A DNA stretch of 64,000 nucleotides from Straminergon stramineum. Taxonomy: Eukaryota > Streptophyta > Bryopsida > Hypnales > Calliergonaceae. Shown here piece after piece: positions 33,587-47,057 of this stretch (positions are counted from its first letter, which is position 1; every line of letters begins with the position of its first letter). Below the pieces are notes generated by a model. The model saw nothing but the letters and a program-made list of their open reading frames with translations, did no database searches and had not been told where the DNA came from. A program made the position numbers and the translations under genes. The stretch is from assembly GCA_963920665.1 (NCBI GenBank), contig OY987267.1:23498001-23562000 (forward strand), read 5' to 3'.

Positions 33587-35680
33587 CCACAGTGAATCTA
33601 GTGATTCATTCTGGCGAACAACAGATCTGTGTTACTGTCCCGTACCTTGATGAATGTAACTTAGTCGATTGCATACTAATTTGATTGAAAGCCTGCACCT
33701 ACATGTCGATTCTCTCAATTAATCAGGGCATGTTCATGTTGTAAATCTTTCCTTGTCGATCCATTTCGTTGCCGTTTCTGAACAGAGACCCATAAGTATA
33801 TGAAATCAATTTCATAAGTTCTTGAAACTCAAGAAGCAATTTCTGAACTCAAAAACAGATTGAGAGTCTATCTGTGTGCACAGCAGCTGCTCCTGTGATT
33901 AAGACATTGCTCACCACAGATCCATGCCTGAAATTAACTTTACGTAATCGAATGTGTTAACCCACAAGTGCTAAAATACCAAAAACAGGGCGACTCTGGT
34001 TACACAGAACTATAACCTCACAGTAACGTCAGCTCAACACCTTCTCACATGAATGATGCGGATGATTACGTGAGAAGACCCGGAACAGATTAAGCAGCTC
34101 AAATTTGAACTCAACATGCCTGCCTATGGACGAATCATATTTGTTTGAGAAAGTAGCTTCATGGGTTTCCAGACTTGCATGCTTCAAATACAATTTCAGC
34201 TTCAGATGGAGCTTCGCATGCTCAATCCATCTTGACCTCAACCCATCTCCACTGAAGCCTTTAGAAGTGTAGAAATGTCAATGGAAATGGAGGAATCAAC
34301 ATCTAGCCCAAGTTCATATATATATAGTGCTCTCAAGTAACGTAGTCAACAAATTCCAGCATGCACGTGGATTCTGCCAACGAAAACCATACCAAGAGAC
34401 TTGGATTACTGATACTCTTGAATGATCACAAGCCCAACCATGACAATCAAGGGACGAAGTATTTTAGCCCACGTTGCCAGCAGCATCTGGACTATTTACA
34501 GGTGGAACTCAAAGTCGATGGTTCTGCCATTTCTTGAACTGTTCCAAATAGTTCTCACAAAGCAGCTCTAAGTGTTGAACGCAGATAAATCGTCTACTAG
34601 CTATTAGATTATCCCAATACCGTCCTCAACGTCATATTCATTAACAAACGGTTTGACTTGAAATAGTAACTGAGGTCCATATTCTGCGAGCTACCATTCC
34701 AATGATCACATTGCATGTGCTATCTAACCTAAGGAGATTAAGATTTCAACAAACATAGGCCAATCGTAAAACCAAAGCGGTGAATGTCGCTGAGGAAGAG
34801 TAGGACAGAACGGGTGATTTTACACCCAAAATTTTTTCCGTCTCACATCAAAAGAATTGTAGTAAAAATTGTACACGTCACAGACCCGGTTATATATAAA
34901 CTAGGTACCGTAGTAGTATAGAACAACTGGTATTTTTTCGGAGAACACATCAAATGACATGTAAATCTTTACAGATGCACGTCAAAAAATCCACTGGAAG
35001 CACTAACTTATGGAGAATCACTGCTGAGTGTCGAAGGTGATTCCAAGAGTCACTTGTTCTATTTCTTGATTTTTGGATTTCCCATTTACCAATACTCTGT
35101 GTCAAAAAGTATAGTGAGTACTGCTAGGAGCATGGATTAGGAATTCTGGACCATTGATGTGGATTGTGGATCTATTCTCCCGACAATACATGTACATTTA
35201 TCATTAGATGACAAGGATGAATGACAAAGTCTATTTGTCAGTTTCCTAGGGGGAAATTAGCCTTTTTGTTTTGTTTTCTACTACTATTTAGTACCATACA
35301 ACACTCTAGAGCACTATTCTGAGGCCCATTGCCATTTTTGCTAAAGTAGAGACTTCTACATTTTTGTTTTCTGAAATTACAAAATCTACTTTGCAAAATT
35401 TAGGATAAAGTGGCCATTGTTACCAACTCACTAGAGAGAAGTAAGCCCTAAGAAAACACAAATGATAATTTTTAATTGTTCAAAAATTCATGTTGATTGA
35501 AGCAAACTTACACTTTAGGACAATGCACAAGAAACTTGAAACACTTTTTTAAAAATCTCTCCCTTGAGAAGGTGTATGTTGCTTACAAAAGCAAGCTTAC
35601 CAAAACTGAGCTCTAAATTCTTCACAATGCATTTTCAATATTTAGTACTAATTAACCCACCACCACCACCACCACCACCA

Positions 35681-35723
<43 letters not shown>

Positions 35724-36458
35724 TACACGTGTGACATATATTTGAAATTCACCCTTATCTACTAGATTAATTTTGAAAAAATACATAAATAATTCAAGTG
35801 CATTGACAATTGCCATATGAACGTTCATTGGATCATTTTTGTAGTACTTACACTAGAAAGCCACTTCCTCATTCAACATGTGAAGGGAAAATAGTTCAAG
35901 TATTTCTTGTGATCAACCAAATTCAATAGGCACTGAAAAATCCAAAACCACGGAGAGAGAAGATTATATACTTCCAAGATGCAACTGCTTTGTCAACATG
36001 CCCCAGCAAGGACTCTAAGGCTGACATCAGAACCAGAAGGCCCAACTGAAATTAACTTGGATTCTTGCAATGCAATGCATTTGAGGTTTAGGCAATCGTG
36101 GAACAGATGAGAAATGAAAGGGCTTACCTCATCAAAGAAAGTCTAACTCGTCGAGAAATGCACATACAGCAAGCACAGGAGAAAAACTTGTAAATCTTCT
36201 GAAGTACTTAATTAGCATGTGGATGAGAGATATGTAGTGCTTAACTGTTATTAATTTTTCATGAACAACACAAAAATCTTGCTCTGGGTTTCTTATGAAA
36301 CGGTACGCATAGAGTCCAATCCACATGTTTCTCGCAAAGCTCTGATCTACACTGAAAATTGCAGAAGAAAAGTTTGGAAGAGAATTAGGAATATGTAACA
36401 GAACTTGCATCAATTCCTAAGTAACTCATCAAGATACTCCATGTGATTTTAATCTGTG
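33587..36458. other. LecRK 3' flank and gene-free spacer
   Basis: The LecRK 3' UTR should lie in the first few hundred bases; no canonical AATAAA is evident. The rest has no gene. A compound microsatellite lies at 35657-35720. Confidence 0.45.
35657..35720. repeat. Compound microsatellite (CCA)n(CA)n
   Basis: About nine CCA units are followed directly by about nineteen CA units. A likely length-variable locus. Confidence 0.95.
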
Positions 36459-39400
36459 ATGTTAAGTAGTGTAAAAACGAGCATACATACAAGAAGCTGG
36501 AAAAATGACACTCTGAAAACTCAAGATTTATGTAAACAAGGAGTCCACTGGAATCAGCGATGCTGTCCTCAAGAAAATTAGCCAGGACATTCCAATTATT
36601 TCATCAAACAAAGGAAGTGGCTATCACCTCAATCAACCGCACATTTGACGACTATGGTGCCCAAGGGGTATAAAATCAAAACCATGAATGTGCAAGAATG
36701 TAGTGCGCAGAAGAACTTGTTGGCGAGGCAGTCTCCACCAACTGCTCTGATCAGGAGGCCAAAATGGCATTATCAAGGAACAATTGAAATTTCGATTTTG
36801 GGCAGGAATTTTTCCTGAAAGGAGATGATGATCTCTCGCTGGTCGTTGATGAATGGATCTGTCCATAAAAGCCATCCATATGGGTCCACCTGTCATCCTT
36901 CCATTTAAGTCATCCATCCATAAAATCATCCATATGGGTCATCCGTCTATAAAAACTTCATCAATGCTGAAAGGGATTCTCTACCTGCTAGCAGGTCTTT
37001 TGTTTACCTCCCCCCCCATCAATCTCAATATAAAATAACTGACCCCCCTATGCTGTTGATCTTAACCCCTAAATGCCCAAGGCCTGTTTGGAGCTCCTTG
37101 AAATTCGCTCTAAATTGAACAAAAAGTCAACATTTTCATAAGTTGTACCATTTTCTTTTGAATTGTAACCATACAAAGTCAAACTAGACATGTTAGAGAT
37201 CACATAGGAAAAGAAAACATAACAATATCACTTATAGATCAAAAGATTATAATGTTTGATCATGAAGGTGTAAAAACTGTGAAAATTTTTCAATTCACTT
37301 TTTGCATGTCAACTCTAAAAAGTTGGTCACTAAAAAAATATGAGGTTATAGGGCCTAGCATGCACAAACCCATTCAATTTACGTTTTTTCAAAATCTATT
37401 CTACAATTTTTTTAAATGAATTTCTAATGCGATTTTGCTTCCAAGATCTAGTGTATTTGAGGCTCATTTTCAAGAGCCCTCAACACTACGGGAAGTCAAG
37501 ATTGCAATGGGCATCCTTGTACTAAATCTTCAATAGAAAAATTATAATCCTTTATTTTTCAGATCAACTTTTCGATCCTAAAACTAAACTTCAAAAAGAA
37601 TTCTCCAAAAATATAAACTAATAATAATAATAGCAATTTGGTTGGATTTTACTTAACTTCAAAGTTTTCAAAACACCAGAATCTGGTGCCTTGGGCATTT
37701 AGGGGTTAATTCTCCAGAGATAGAAAAAGTATAAAGTAATTTCAACAATTATCATGAAATTGTGTTAATTGTTGATGAAGATGTAGTACTTAGGGCGTCT
37801 TCAATGGAACCGGAAAGTTGAATAGTATCTATATTTTCAAAGGTTGGGAATAAAATTCAAGACTCAATGGAATTGGTAATCAACTCTTGTAATTTCAGGG
37901 TCACAAATTCCTTAGCACAAGCTAGCGTAGTGATGAAAGGTAGAGAGCCCACAATATTGGTCTTCAAGTGTAAGAATCCTTAATGATATTAGTGCAAGTG
38001 CTCTACATTGCTCCACAAAAGCAAGATTCTCCTTGATCAAGCATTCAAGCAATGAACTCAATCAACATTATCATTTTAATATTGCTTGAAACACATTTGG
38101 ATGTTGAAAATGGGGAGTTGCATAGGGATGCAACAATTGGCAAGTCAATGACCTCAAAAAATGCCAAGAGAAAGGCCTTGAGTAGGAGCAATGCAAGACT
38201 TTTTCCCATCATTGATTGAGGATGCCCTTACGAGAATTGTTGGCCTTAGCAATAATTGCTTACTTGGAGGGATAAAGGGAATTTGATCAAAGTATTGAGC
38301 AAGGCAAGTGGAACTTCTAGTGAATTAGGCTAAAGATTCATTACACCTACCAAAAGGATGAAAGATCTCTCAAATTGTCTAATTGTAATGATTAAATTTC
38401 AAGATCCATATTTTTTTGATGCATCCTAGAAGTAAGGGCAAGAATATCATGATGAGGAAATAAGTGGAAAATACATAAAATTTCATTATTAAAATATACT
38501 TCTTAAGTATGTTTTTATTAAATTGAAGGTTTTTTAGACAAGAATCAATTAATTGTAACTAATAGTATGGAAGAGCAATTGAAAAATGTCTATCAAAATG
38601 GTGAGAATGATGGTGTAGGTTCAAATCACCCTATAATTTTTTCCCCTAAAACATTAAAATTGAATGCAAATAAGATTTTCAAATAATATTGTTGTAAATA
38701 GTTGTTGCAATTGCTCATTGAATGAAACATCTTGTTCTTTTATTTCATCAATCAAAATAGATTGGTTTAATCTTTCCACATACATGTACAACTAGAAAAT
38801 AGAAACCTTTCTTTTTATAACAAAAACAACAAAACTTCTTAGCTAACCAAAAAAATAAAGCTTGGGATGCTCTTGAAATATTAAAAAATATTAGTTTTTA
38901 TTTGCTTTTCTCATCAAAATTGCATTATACAAAGCCTGAAATGGAGAAGACAAATGATGATGATTAGAAGCTATCATAAAAATGTCAAAAATTAAATCAA
39001 TTAATATCACTGGAACTCATTTAGAAATCCCATTTTGATCAATCCAAGACTGAAGTGGCTTATAGTTCAACTCATTATATTAAAAAATCATAAGTTTTGC
39101 ATATAAAGGTGGAATTTCACAAATTTTGAATATTTGGGAAGCTAGTTTCTGTGACAATTCAATTATAAAGAATTATAGATTTTGAAAAAAAATACTACCT
39201 ATATAGCATATCCAAAACAAGAACAAACAATAATTAGATTGAAAAAAATGTAGGCATTCAATTACCATTCTATTTATCTATTTAACTTGTAAAGTTTCAA
39301 GGCCTTCTTTTAACCCAAAATGCTCAAAAGAGTCAATTCTATTGCAAAGAGTAAAAAATTTAAAAAAAAATTCATATCTAACCATAGGCTATCTGTAAGA

Positions 39401-41495
39401 ATGTGTAGGAAAAACTTTGACTATGTAGATTGCAAGATATTTGCATTTTATCATGAAGAAAACCAATTTCTTGCACCTTATTTTAATTACATCTTTGGCT
39501 TTGAATCTTCTTAATGTATTTTTTTTTATCTATGGATTTTGATTTTCTAATTTTTTTCGGTGAAGAATTGAGTCGTGAAGCAAAGAAAAAGACTTAAAAA
39601 AACACTTGATTTTCATTCTTAGAAAAATTGTTAAGTAGGAGGTATAAGATTGAAGGGAAATCTAAATTGTTAATAGTTCTAAGATGGAATTGAAATACAA
39701 AAATTCCAATGGTGAGATTGTTTTGGCAAACAAAGTCAACTATATGGAACTTTTTTTTTTAATTGTGAAAATTGAGTTCAAAATTAAATCCTATGAGTTC
39801 TTTTCTCATGCTATTGTAATGATTGTCCATGAAACAAAAAAATTCACAATAATTTTCACATCCCTTATCCAAATGGAATGAATCGAAGCTTCACATATAG
39901 ACAAAAATGTAGTCATTGAGAAAAAAAAATTTGATTAAAAAATTCATTTTTTTGTGATTTTTTGTACTACTTGACAACTACTTTTTGGACTTTGGGTGGC
40001 ATAACTTTTTCTCTCAAGCTCTAATTGAAAAAAAATTATATTCCCCAAAAGCTAATGTGATTTCCTATATTAAAAAAATTATTATTAAAGTAAGTTTGTT
40101 ATCCTATAGTTAACTTGCCTTTAAGCTTGAAAGGATGTTGCCTCAATGATGGGTACTCAATAAAAAATGAATCAATTTTTGAATCAATAGGTGCATTTTC
40201 TATAGTAGCAAAGGAAGTCATCCATCGAACACTTGTTGTCCACAACTTCCTTCTAAGATTAACCTTAAAAGGATCCACCTATGACCTCATTTTTAAACTT
40301 CAAAGTCTTCTCTTTGTATGTTCCTATTTTGCAACTAGTTATGAATGAAATTTCTTATATTTACATTTCAAATATTGAATGACATATCTTCTATGAGTCA
40401 ACAAAAATTCAAATTTATTGTGCAATTTTGAAATTATTGTGAATATTTGAATAAATAGAAGAAATACACATCAAATACAAAACATAATTAATTTTAAGAA
40501 AAAAATTCTTTATAGGTGTAAGTTGTAGTGTAGAACATCATAGTACAAATCAATATATTGAGTCATTAGGAAATGAGAAAATCAACACTCCATAGTTATA
40601 GGTCCAAAGTTCAAATTGCAATAAATATTGAATTCCATTATTTTTCAAATATTTAGGTGGAGTACAAACTATACTCAATCAACTTCATTTCATTAGTGGG
40701 GCTCACATTTCAAAAAGATCATTTTTTGGCTAGAATTTAGAGTTCTAAAGAAAAAGGAGTAAAAAATGCCAAAATACATTCCTATATTCACTAAAAAGGA
40801 ATTCAAGCAACTCCAAAATTTGGATGAAGAAATGATTTTGACCATCATGGAGGCCTCCCATTATCATCCAAACTAGAAGCTACTAGTCTTTTAGAGTTTG
40901 TTCATTATTGAAATGAAGTCAATGAAGGAATTCAAGAATTGCACTCACATAGACAAAGTTTGAGATTCTAGAGGGGTTTGAGTTGGAGGGCTTCAAGGCT
41001 TCAATGGAAATATTCCTTTGCCGAACAAGCATTGGGTTAGTCATTTAGGGCAAAAAAAGGCCAAGAAGGAAAGTGCCATTGACGAGCCTAGATTTGTGTT
41101 AGCAATGATCTAAATGAACTTCGTGATCTTCTCCACTACAGTTGATGTGCATACTATATGCAATTTGTGGGCTAGCTCTAGATTGAAGGGAAGAAGGATT
41201 ACATTGATAACTACATTGTATTTTGACTTGTTTCTAAATCTAACTCAAACAAATTCTTGCCTAAGATTTACTCTAATTTTAAATCCCTAACATTGATTTT
41301 GGATACATCTAATTTCAATTCTTTAAAAGTTCATAGTTTATTCATATGGGGTTCAAAAAATGCATTCTAATTAAGAGAATTAAAAATCTCCTAATGAATA
41401 CCAACAAGACACCAAAAAAATTGCAATTCAATAATAGGAACCATGTTCAAATCTTTAATGGCACAATTCTTTGTATTGTAATGTTGCATAAAAAA
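36459..41495 (+). repeat. Dispersed repeat R1, copy B
   Basis: The left part (36459-36890) matches copy 1 at 1938-2462 plus 5965-6090; the rest matches copy A at 22845-28660. It carries the TTAA element at 37062-37709, lacks the roughly 380 bases corresponding to 23505-23885, and has about 900 extra bases near 39290-40225. Homology ends near 41495. No conserved coding frame. Confidence 0.8.
37062..37709. mobile_element. TTAA-flanked MITE with 18-bp inverted ends
   Basis: TTAA at 37062-37065 and 37706-37709 flank a 640-bp core. Its ends are exact inverted repeats: cccctaaatgcccaaggc (37066-37083) and its complement (37688-37705). A subterminal palindrome, caccaga-a-tctggtg, lies just inside the right end. 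No transposase is encoded. A TTAA target and ends starting with CCC are hallmarks of the piggyBac superfamily, but no transposase links this element to it. It sits within R1 copy B; copy A has gatcTTAA at the matching point. Confidence 0.75.
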
Positions 41496-42143
41496 AATGT
41501 GCGGCAATTTAAGGCCCAATTGCCTCCCCCCAAAATGGCCAGCTTCAAGCCTATGGAACAAAAAGTAGGTAAGTGTGTTTTGAAATGCCAAATTGTAATC
41601 ATTGACTTATACATTGTTGCCATAATGTTTCCAAAACCTCATTTCATTTGTCATATAGAGCCAACAATTACAAAAATTGCATACTCAAAATGGGCCACCT
41701 TCAATTTAAACCCCCTAATATGAAGGAGCCAGGAAACTCAAAAATTTGTCAAAGAAAAAGCCAGTAGCCCACATAACCATTAGTCCCAAAACCAAAAACA
41801 CACACAAAAAAACAACACTAGTTGCATATGAGAGTATTGGTGACGAAATTGGGCTTGGATTGAAACCTCTTCAGTATCATACCCTGTCAATAAATTACAT
41901 ACGCCCAAGGAGGATTGGCCCCCTTATTGATCCAATCAAGGGTAAATGTAAAAAATTCCCCCTCTTTTGTGTTGCATAAGTTTTATATTTCTTCACCTCT
42001 CCTAACTACTCCTACAATAGTGAGAACTTTGAAGCTTCTTCTACTAATAAATTAATTCAAGTTTGTCTATTATCTATCATTGACAGTCACTAACAATCCC
42101 ACACATGAGGAAAGTAATGAAAGTACTAACTATTGTACTTCTT
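41496..42143. other. Gene-free spacer
   Basis: The 125-aa plus-strand frame ending at 41723 begins inside R1 and has no motif, so it is not called as a gene. Nothing else seen. Confidence 0.4.
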
Positions 42144-42146
42144 ACT

Positions 42147-42567
42147 AAGGTAGACCAGCCCATTTCTACCACCTTCCTATAATTGCCACCCTATTTTTGG
42201 CCCCATCTCCACAATAAAACTCACCCAATTCCATTTACTTTTCTAACAATTTCATTGCATTAATTCCAACTTAGTTAACATATCGGTCTTTGATTGGTGG
42301 AGACTCAAGTGCTAATAGGTACATGGAATGGTGGTTATAGGTTTAGGAAAGGACATTTATGACTCTAGTCTAGTGGCGGTTTTATAATTTTAGGGCAAAC
42401 CACTTTAGAAATTCATAGAACTTACAATTTTAATTAGAAAATTATAATTCCACTTGGTTTGATTCGTGAAACATGCGCACCCCTTTGAAAAATATGTACC
42501 CCTCTTGGAGTTGGTCCTAATATAATTAGATTGCAAATTAGGGTGGTGATAGGTTGATCTACCTTAT
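42147..42567. mobile_element. MITE with TAAGGTAGACCA inverted ends
   Basis: A 421-bp element. The left end taaggtagaccagcccat and the right end (complement taaggtagatcaacctat) form inverted repeats with a few mismatches, flanked by TAC duplications at 42144-42146 and 42568-42570. It is related to 13965-14510. Noncoding. Confidence 0.7.
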
Positions 42568-43712
42568 ACAATTGGGTTCAATAAATTTACAAATTGCCTA
42601 TTGTGCCATTCAAAGAATTTTGCATAATGTAAAATACAATTGGCATTTTTTGCTTAGCATAATTTACATTCAATTCTTACACAATTCCAATCAAGTGTAC
42701 CAAATTTTAATTAAAAAAAAAACTAACTCTATTTTCATGTATGAATTGTTTCCTTTAATATTCATGGTTTTACATGATAATTGATTGAAAAACATTAGCA
42801 GTGAATTTTTTATATTCGATTGCATAGACATGTAGAAAACATTCATACATACATCTTTCCTTCAACAAGCAACGGTGCTATTTTGTGAGCTTGTGAGCAT
42901 GAGCCTATGAGCATTGAGCAAGAATTATATGAGTGTTGAGCTCAAAAATTTGAAAAAGCATTAGAAAACTTATTAATATTTCAAAAAATAGATTCCATCT
43001 TATAATTTGGATTAAAATCTATTATTTTTAGAAATTTTAGTACCTACTACCATGTACCTATTACCGTATACCTATTACCATGGATATATAGAATTTAGAT
43101 GAAAATTCTAATTTTGAATCTTGTGTAGAAGTATACATTATGAAGATGAAGAATCCAATTGATGTGAAAGTTGAATGGAGATGGAAATAAATTTGTTTAG
43201 AATATTGGTTGATCATTGTCCTATAACATTATGGACCTTCCTGGGGTCAATGGAAACACACCAATAATTTTTTCTTGATGTGCTATAATTAAATTTGTTT
43301 AGATTTTAGAAAAAAAATTGTTGATAAGATTTCATTAAATGTGTCAAAAGAACTTAGTCACACCAAGACACCAAGTTTCATTTTGGGTGATCACTATCTT
43401 ATAGTAGTATGGATCTTCTCAAGGCTGATGGGGGAAGTACCTTCACTTATGTCTTAATGTGTCTGTAATTAGACTTGTTAACATTTTAGAAAATATTGTT
43501 AAGATTGTTAAGATTTTAAGAAAATATTTGGTTGATAGGGATTATTTGTGTAAGGAATGAACTTAGATACACCCAAATGTTGATTAGTTGATCATTGTCT
43601 TCTTATGGGACCTCCCAGAGATCTAATTCTTTTATCTTGATTAAATTGTTGTTTGATTGATCCCTCCCTTCTTTCTACTTGGTACCTCTGAGGGCCGAGG
43701 GGAGCCCCCCAA
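42568..43712 (+). repeat. R4 inverted arm, left
   Basis: Matches 48957-49597 in inverted orientation: acaaattgcctat, gattgaaaaacatt, tgctattttgtgag and, at the inner end, ctacttggtacc with ccgagggg. This arm is longer because it holds about two and a half tandem units of about 190 bp (43190-43650) marked by gatcattgtc or gatcactatc. The two arms enclose 5.2 kb. Confidence 0.65.
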
Positions 43713-44286
43713 CCATAGAAAATTATTCAAAATAATAATAATGATAATATATTTTTTAGATTAAAATTCTAAAAGCTACTCCTAGAGTTTTATAATCTAC
43801 CGTTGATCCACATACGTACTATAAATACATATAGGGTCAAACAACCCAATTCCATTAGTCATCCAATTCCGCTATCTATGTGTTAGTCCCATCACCGTCA
43901 AATTTACAGCTTTCACCAATGCAATGTAATAAAAACCTAATAGAATGCAATATATGCAGTGTAGTGTTTATAGCTAAGTAAGTAGGAATACATAGCAAAA
44001 GTGATGCATTTGGATGAATACCGAGGGGATATTTAAAATTTAGTACTTTTTTGACTTGACAGTTTTGGCTAATCCATTAATGAAAGTAATAAATGGAAGA
44101 AGGCAACTTTCTACTAAAAATGAAGGGTAATTGGGTAAGATTGCACACATTCAATACAATTGTGCTTGGCGGAGTTGTGAGAGTGTAGTGTGCTGAAATT
44201 GGCAGTTGTGAATGAGTGTATTTTGACTTGTAGATAGAACATGGTCAAAATTGTCTTTTTCTTGTCATTGACGATACAAATTTAGT
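43713..44286. other. Gene-free spacer inside the R4 arms
   Basis: Nothing recognised. Confidence 0.4.
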
Positions 44287-45319
44287 ATGAGTTGGAAGGG
44301 AAAATCGCCCTTTTCAAGAGAAGAAGTATTTTTAGACATGTCTGTAAAGGTAGAATGTAACCAATTCAACAAGGATCTAAAATCCAGTACAAATGATGAT
44401 GGAGACAATGAATTTGGAGGCCTTGATGAGAAGGAGCAAGTCTCAGAGAGTAGTTGTGATTTGCCCAGTGACTCAGACTATGAGAGGGAGGAATAGGAAG
44501 AGAGCTTCACTAGCTATGGCAAATCTACAAATGATGGACCTAAACATAGTGAAGCGAGAAGGGTACTAGGGAAACAAGGTGGACAATAAATCCCGATTGA
44601 AGTCATTTTAAGGGTTGCCAAAGAAATTCATAGTGTAATAAGGCAAAGGGCCTTACTTGATGTGGTTGAAGTACCTATAGTGACATATGAGAGAATAGAG
44701 GATTTTCCAAGTGATTTAGGAGAACAACATCATATACAACAAGGGAAGCAGCTAGAGGATCAAGAAGTGTTCCTTAAACATAGTCAACAACATATTGGTG
44801 GAAGTCCTTGGGCAAACAATGAAGGTGTTGAGGAAGGGGAGATCAAGCGCTTTAGCTACAAAAGACTACAAGGTAGCCAGGAGAATAATTACAATGAGGA
44901 AGGTGAGTTGCCAAAAAGCCCTCTACATCTCATTTCAGAGTCTAATTCTTCACATGATGACATCCAAAGTCAAGCATCATCTGCAAGGGCAAGATTACGC
45001 CAATGCTCAAACTATGTAGAGGAAATGATTTAAAAAACTTTACCAAAGAAAATCTTTGACCCTTCATGAATTTTGCATACACTATTCAAATGTTGCATTT
45101 CTTAATCGTCGGAACCTCCTCTCACTTGCTAACAAGAAATTATGTAAATTTGACCAATCAGAATATGTGAAGTTTCAAACAAGCCAAAAATATTATGACA
45201 CAAAGCTTTTCAAAAAACTGAAAATAATCCAACAGTGCACATTGGAGCCTTTAGAGCCTTCACTACATTTCACGCAGCCAACCAAGCTTGTGCTAGAAAT
45301 TGTAACACAGACTTATTAG
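44287..45319 (+). pseudogene. Decayed ORF of unknown family
   Basis: One frame from the ATG at 44287 stays protein-like to 45033 with two stops (TAG near 44494 and TAA near 44587). Near 45030 the protein-like reading moves one frame and continues to 45319. About 345 codons in all. The N-terminal third is acidic and Ser-rich (LPSDSDYEREE); the middle has IPIEVILRVAKEIHSVIRQ; the end has LTLHEFCIHYSNVAFLNRRN. I do not recognise the family. It lies between the R4 arms and could be a relic of that element's protein or an independent pseudogene. Confidence 0.45.
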
Positions 45320-46794
45320 GTGTGGAAAGTAATTAGAATGAACAGAAATCACGCATGTAGTTGAAAGAAATCTAAGATAATAATAGGCTTCGTAATGATA
45401 TCATATGCAAATACCTGTCCAATGATAAGAAAGAAAGCAACATAGCATTGTAAGCCTAAACAATCATAACTTGCTTCCTATTCCTTTGAAAAATTCACTT
45501 CCTCATCCATCTAATATTCATAGCGAACAATCAAATTAAATCCTCAAAATCCTCTACTATTATAGCGTTGATGTACCTAAATGAATTTTCAGCACTATAT
45601 AAATTAGGGAAATTTTTAAAAAAAGGAGTTGGTGATCCAGATGACTCTGAAGATGACTTCAAGCTTCTACAAGATAGAGCCCTTAAACAAGAATTGACAA
45701 TGTGCTCAATGTAGACTTAGCTAATGTATGCATATAGCCTTGGTATCAATGTCGTTTACAAACCTATTCTTGATCAAACTATGGAGATGAACTTGTAATC
45801 ACACATACACAAATGATGCAAATTAAATGGTACCAACTGTTCCAATACCTGGCCTCACCTCCAATGATATTTTCTCTTCAATGGCTTCTGCGGCCTCCCT
45901 TGGCCGTTGCTTGAACAGAAACAAAGCACAAAGTAGAGCAAACATGTTATATTTACTTGACACGCATGGTGCTTCTTTTGGCGGCTATATGCGGAGGCGA
46001 ATCAACATCCAAAGTTGCTAATTGAGACCTATGAAATCCACAAAAACTCTCAACAATTATACAAGTTGAATAACAATATCCTTTTGTACAAAAGGCGACA
46101 ATACATATATTCAAGTGTACTTGAAAAATAATATTCAAATGTGCAAAATAATTTTGAAAGAATTGGTACAAAGCTCATGAGATCAAAGATGTAGCACTTT
46201 CAATGTCTTTGCATACCTAAGCAAACAAACATGCATGATGCCATTGTACTTTGAAGCCGAAAAGTCCGTCAAGGAGGCAGACAAAAGACCTCTATGTTCA
46301 ATTCCAAAACCCTAGACCACCAACAATGTTGACAACAACAAAGTAACCAAACCTCTAATCTCAAGTAAGCTTCTAGGTGTCAACCATTTGCATTCATCAC
46401 TCCATAATAGATTAATAGCTCACATTTACAACATTGGACTCCAACCTCCCGCTCAACGCCATTGTAACCCTAAATTCCACAGCTCTAGCTTGCAATCTTG
46501 TGAAGAACAAGAAAGGGGGCACCCATACAATGACTATTCACAATCGTTGGAGAGGAGCCAACTAAGGGAGTCATTAGAAGACGAAGCGCCAAAGTTGTTG
46601 CTCAATTTCAAAACTAACCGTCAAGTGGGGGATTCAAGCATCCAAAGCAACGGAGTGCCACATCCGTTGAACAATACAGTAAGCTTAGAGTCTACTAAGA
46701 AGGACATTAGGCCGTTGGTTGTGTCAAGGACACATTGTTTTTTTGTGCCCATGCAAAGAAAATGTCAATTCCAACACCTCTCTGAATTTTGTAC
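45320..46794. other. Spacer with one uncertain ORF
   Basis: The 136-codon plus-strand frame 46388-46798 has mixed composition and no motif. It may be chance or a pseudogene remnant and is not called as a gene. Nothing else seen. Confidence 0.35.
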
Positions 46795-46930
46795 ATAACT
46801 TTTGATTAAAAACTCAAAATTGCAAACGGATTTTTGGAGGTTAAATTTAACTTAATTTCCCAAATTTTATTAGTTGGAAGTTTTTTAAAAGAAGTATTTT
46901 AACTATGCTTAAATGGCCTCTAAAGTCTGA
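46795..46930 (-). repeat. Relative of the 21.6-kb foldback arm
   Basis: Resembles the right arm of the foldback at 21783-21915 (ataactttt, atttttggag, aactatgc(c/t)taaatg, ctctaaa). Only one arm is recognised, so it is probably a truncated copy. Confidence 0.45.
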
Positions 46931-47057
46931 TGATTTCAAAAAACACCAAATTTTGAATGAATAAGTTAAAAAATAAAATTTCATTACATATAGAATTGCA
47001 AGCACAATGATTTAATTCTAATGCCTAAGCCTTAAGAAGACTTATTTAACACTTTTG

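Noticed and set aside
38620..38640. tRNA-like B-box (ggttcaaatc)
   Set aside because: No A-box, acceptor stem or anticodon arm could be found around it.
39310..40113. Extra 0.9 kb in R1 copy B as another TTAA insert (TTAA-ccc at 39310, TTAA at 40110)
   Set aside because: TTAA is frequent in AT-rich DNA, the flanks do not align to a clean empty site in copy A, and the ends are not inverted repeats.
41346..41723. 125-codon plus-strand ORF
   Set aside because: Its first part lies in repeat R1 and is not open in copy A, so it is not a conserved gene.
46388..46798. 136-codon plus-strand ORF as a gene
   Set aside because: No motif, no recognisable homology and mixed composition; kept only as an uncertain frame in the spacer entry.
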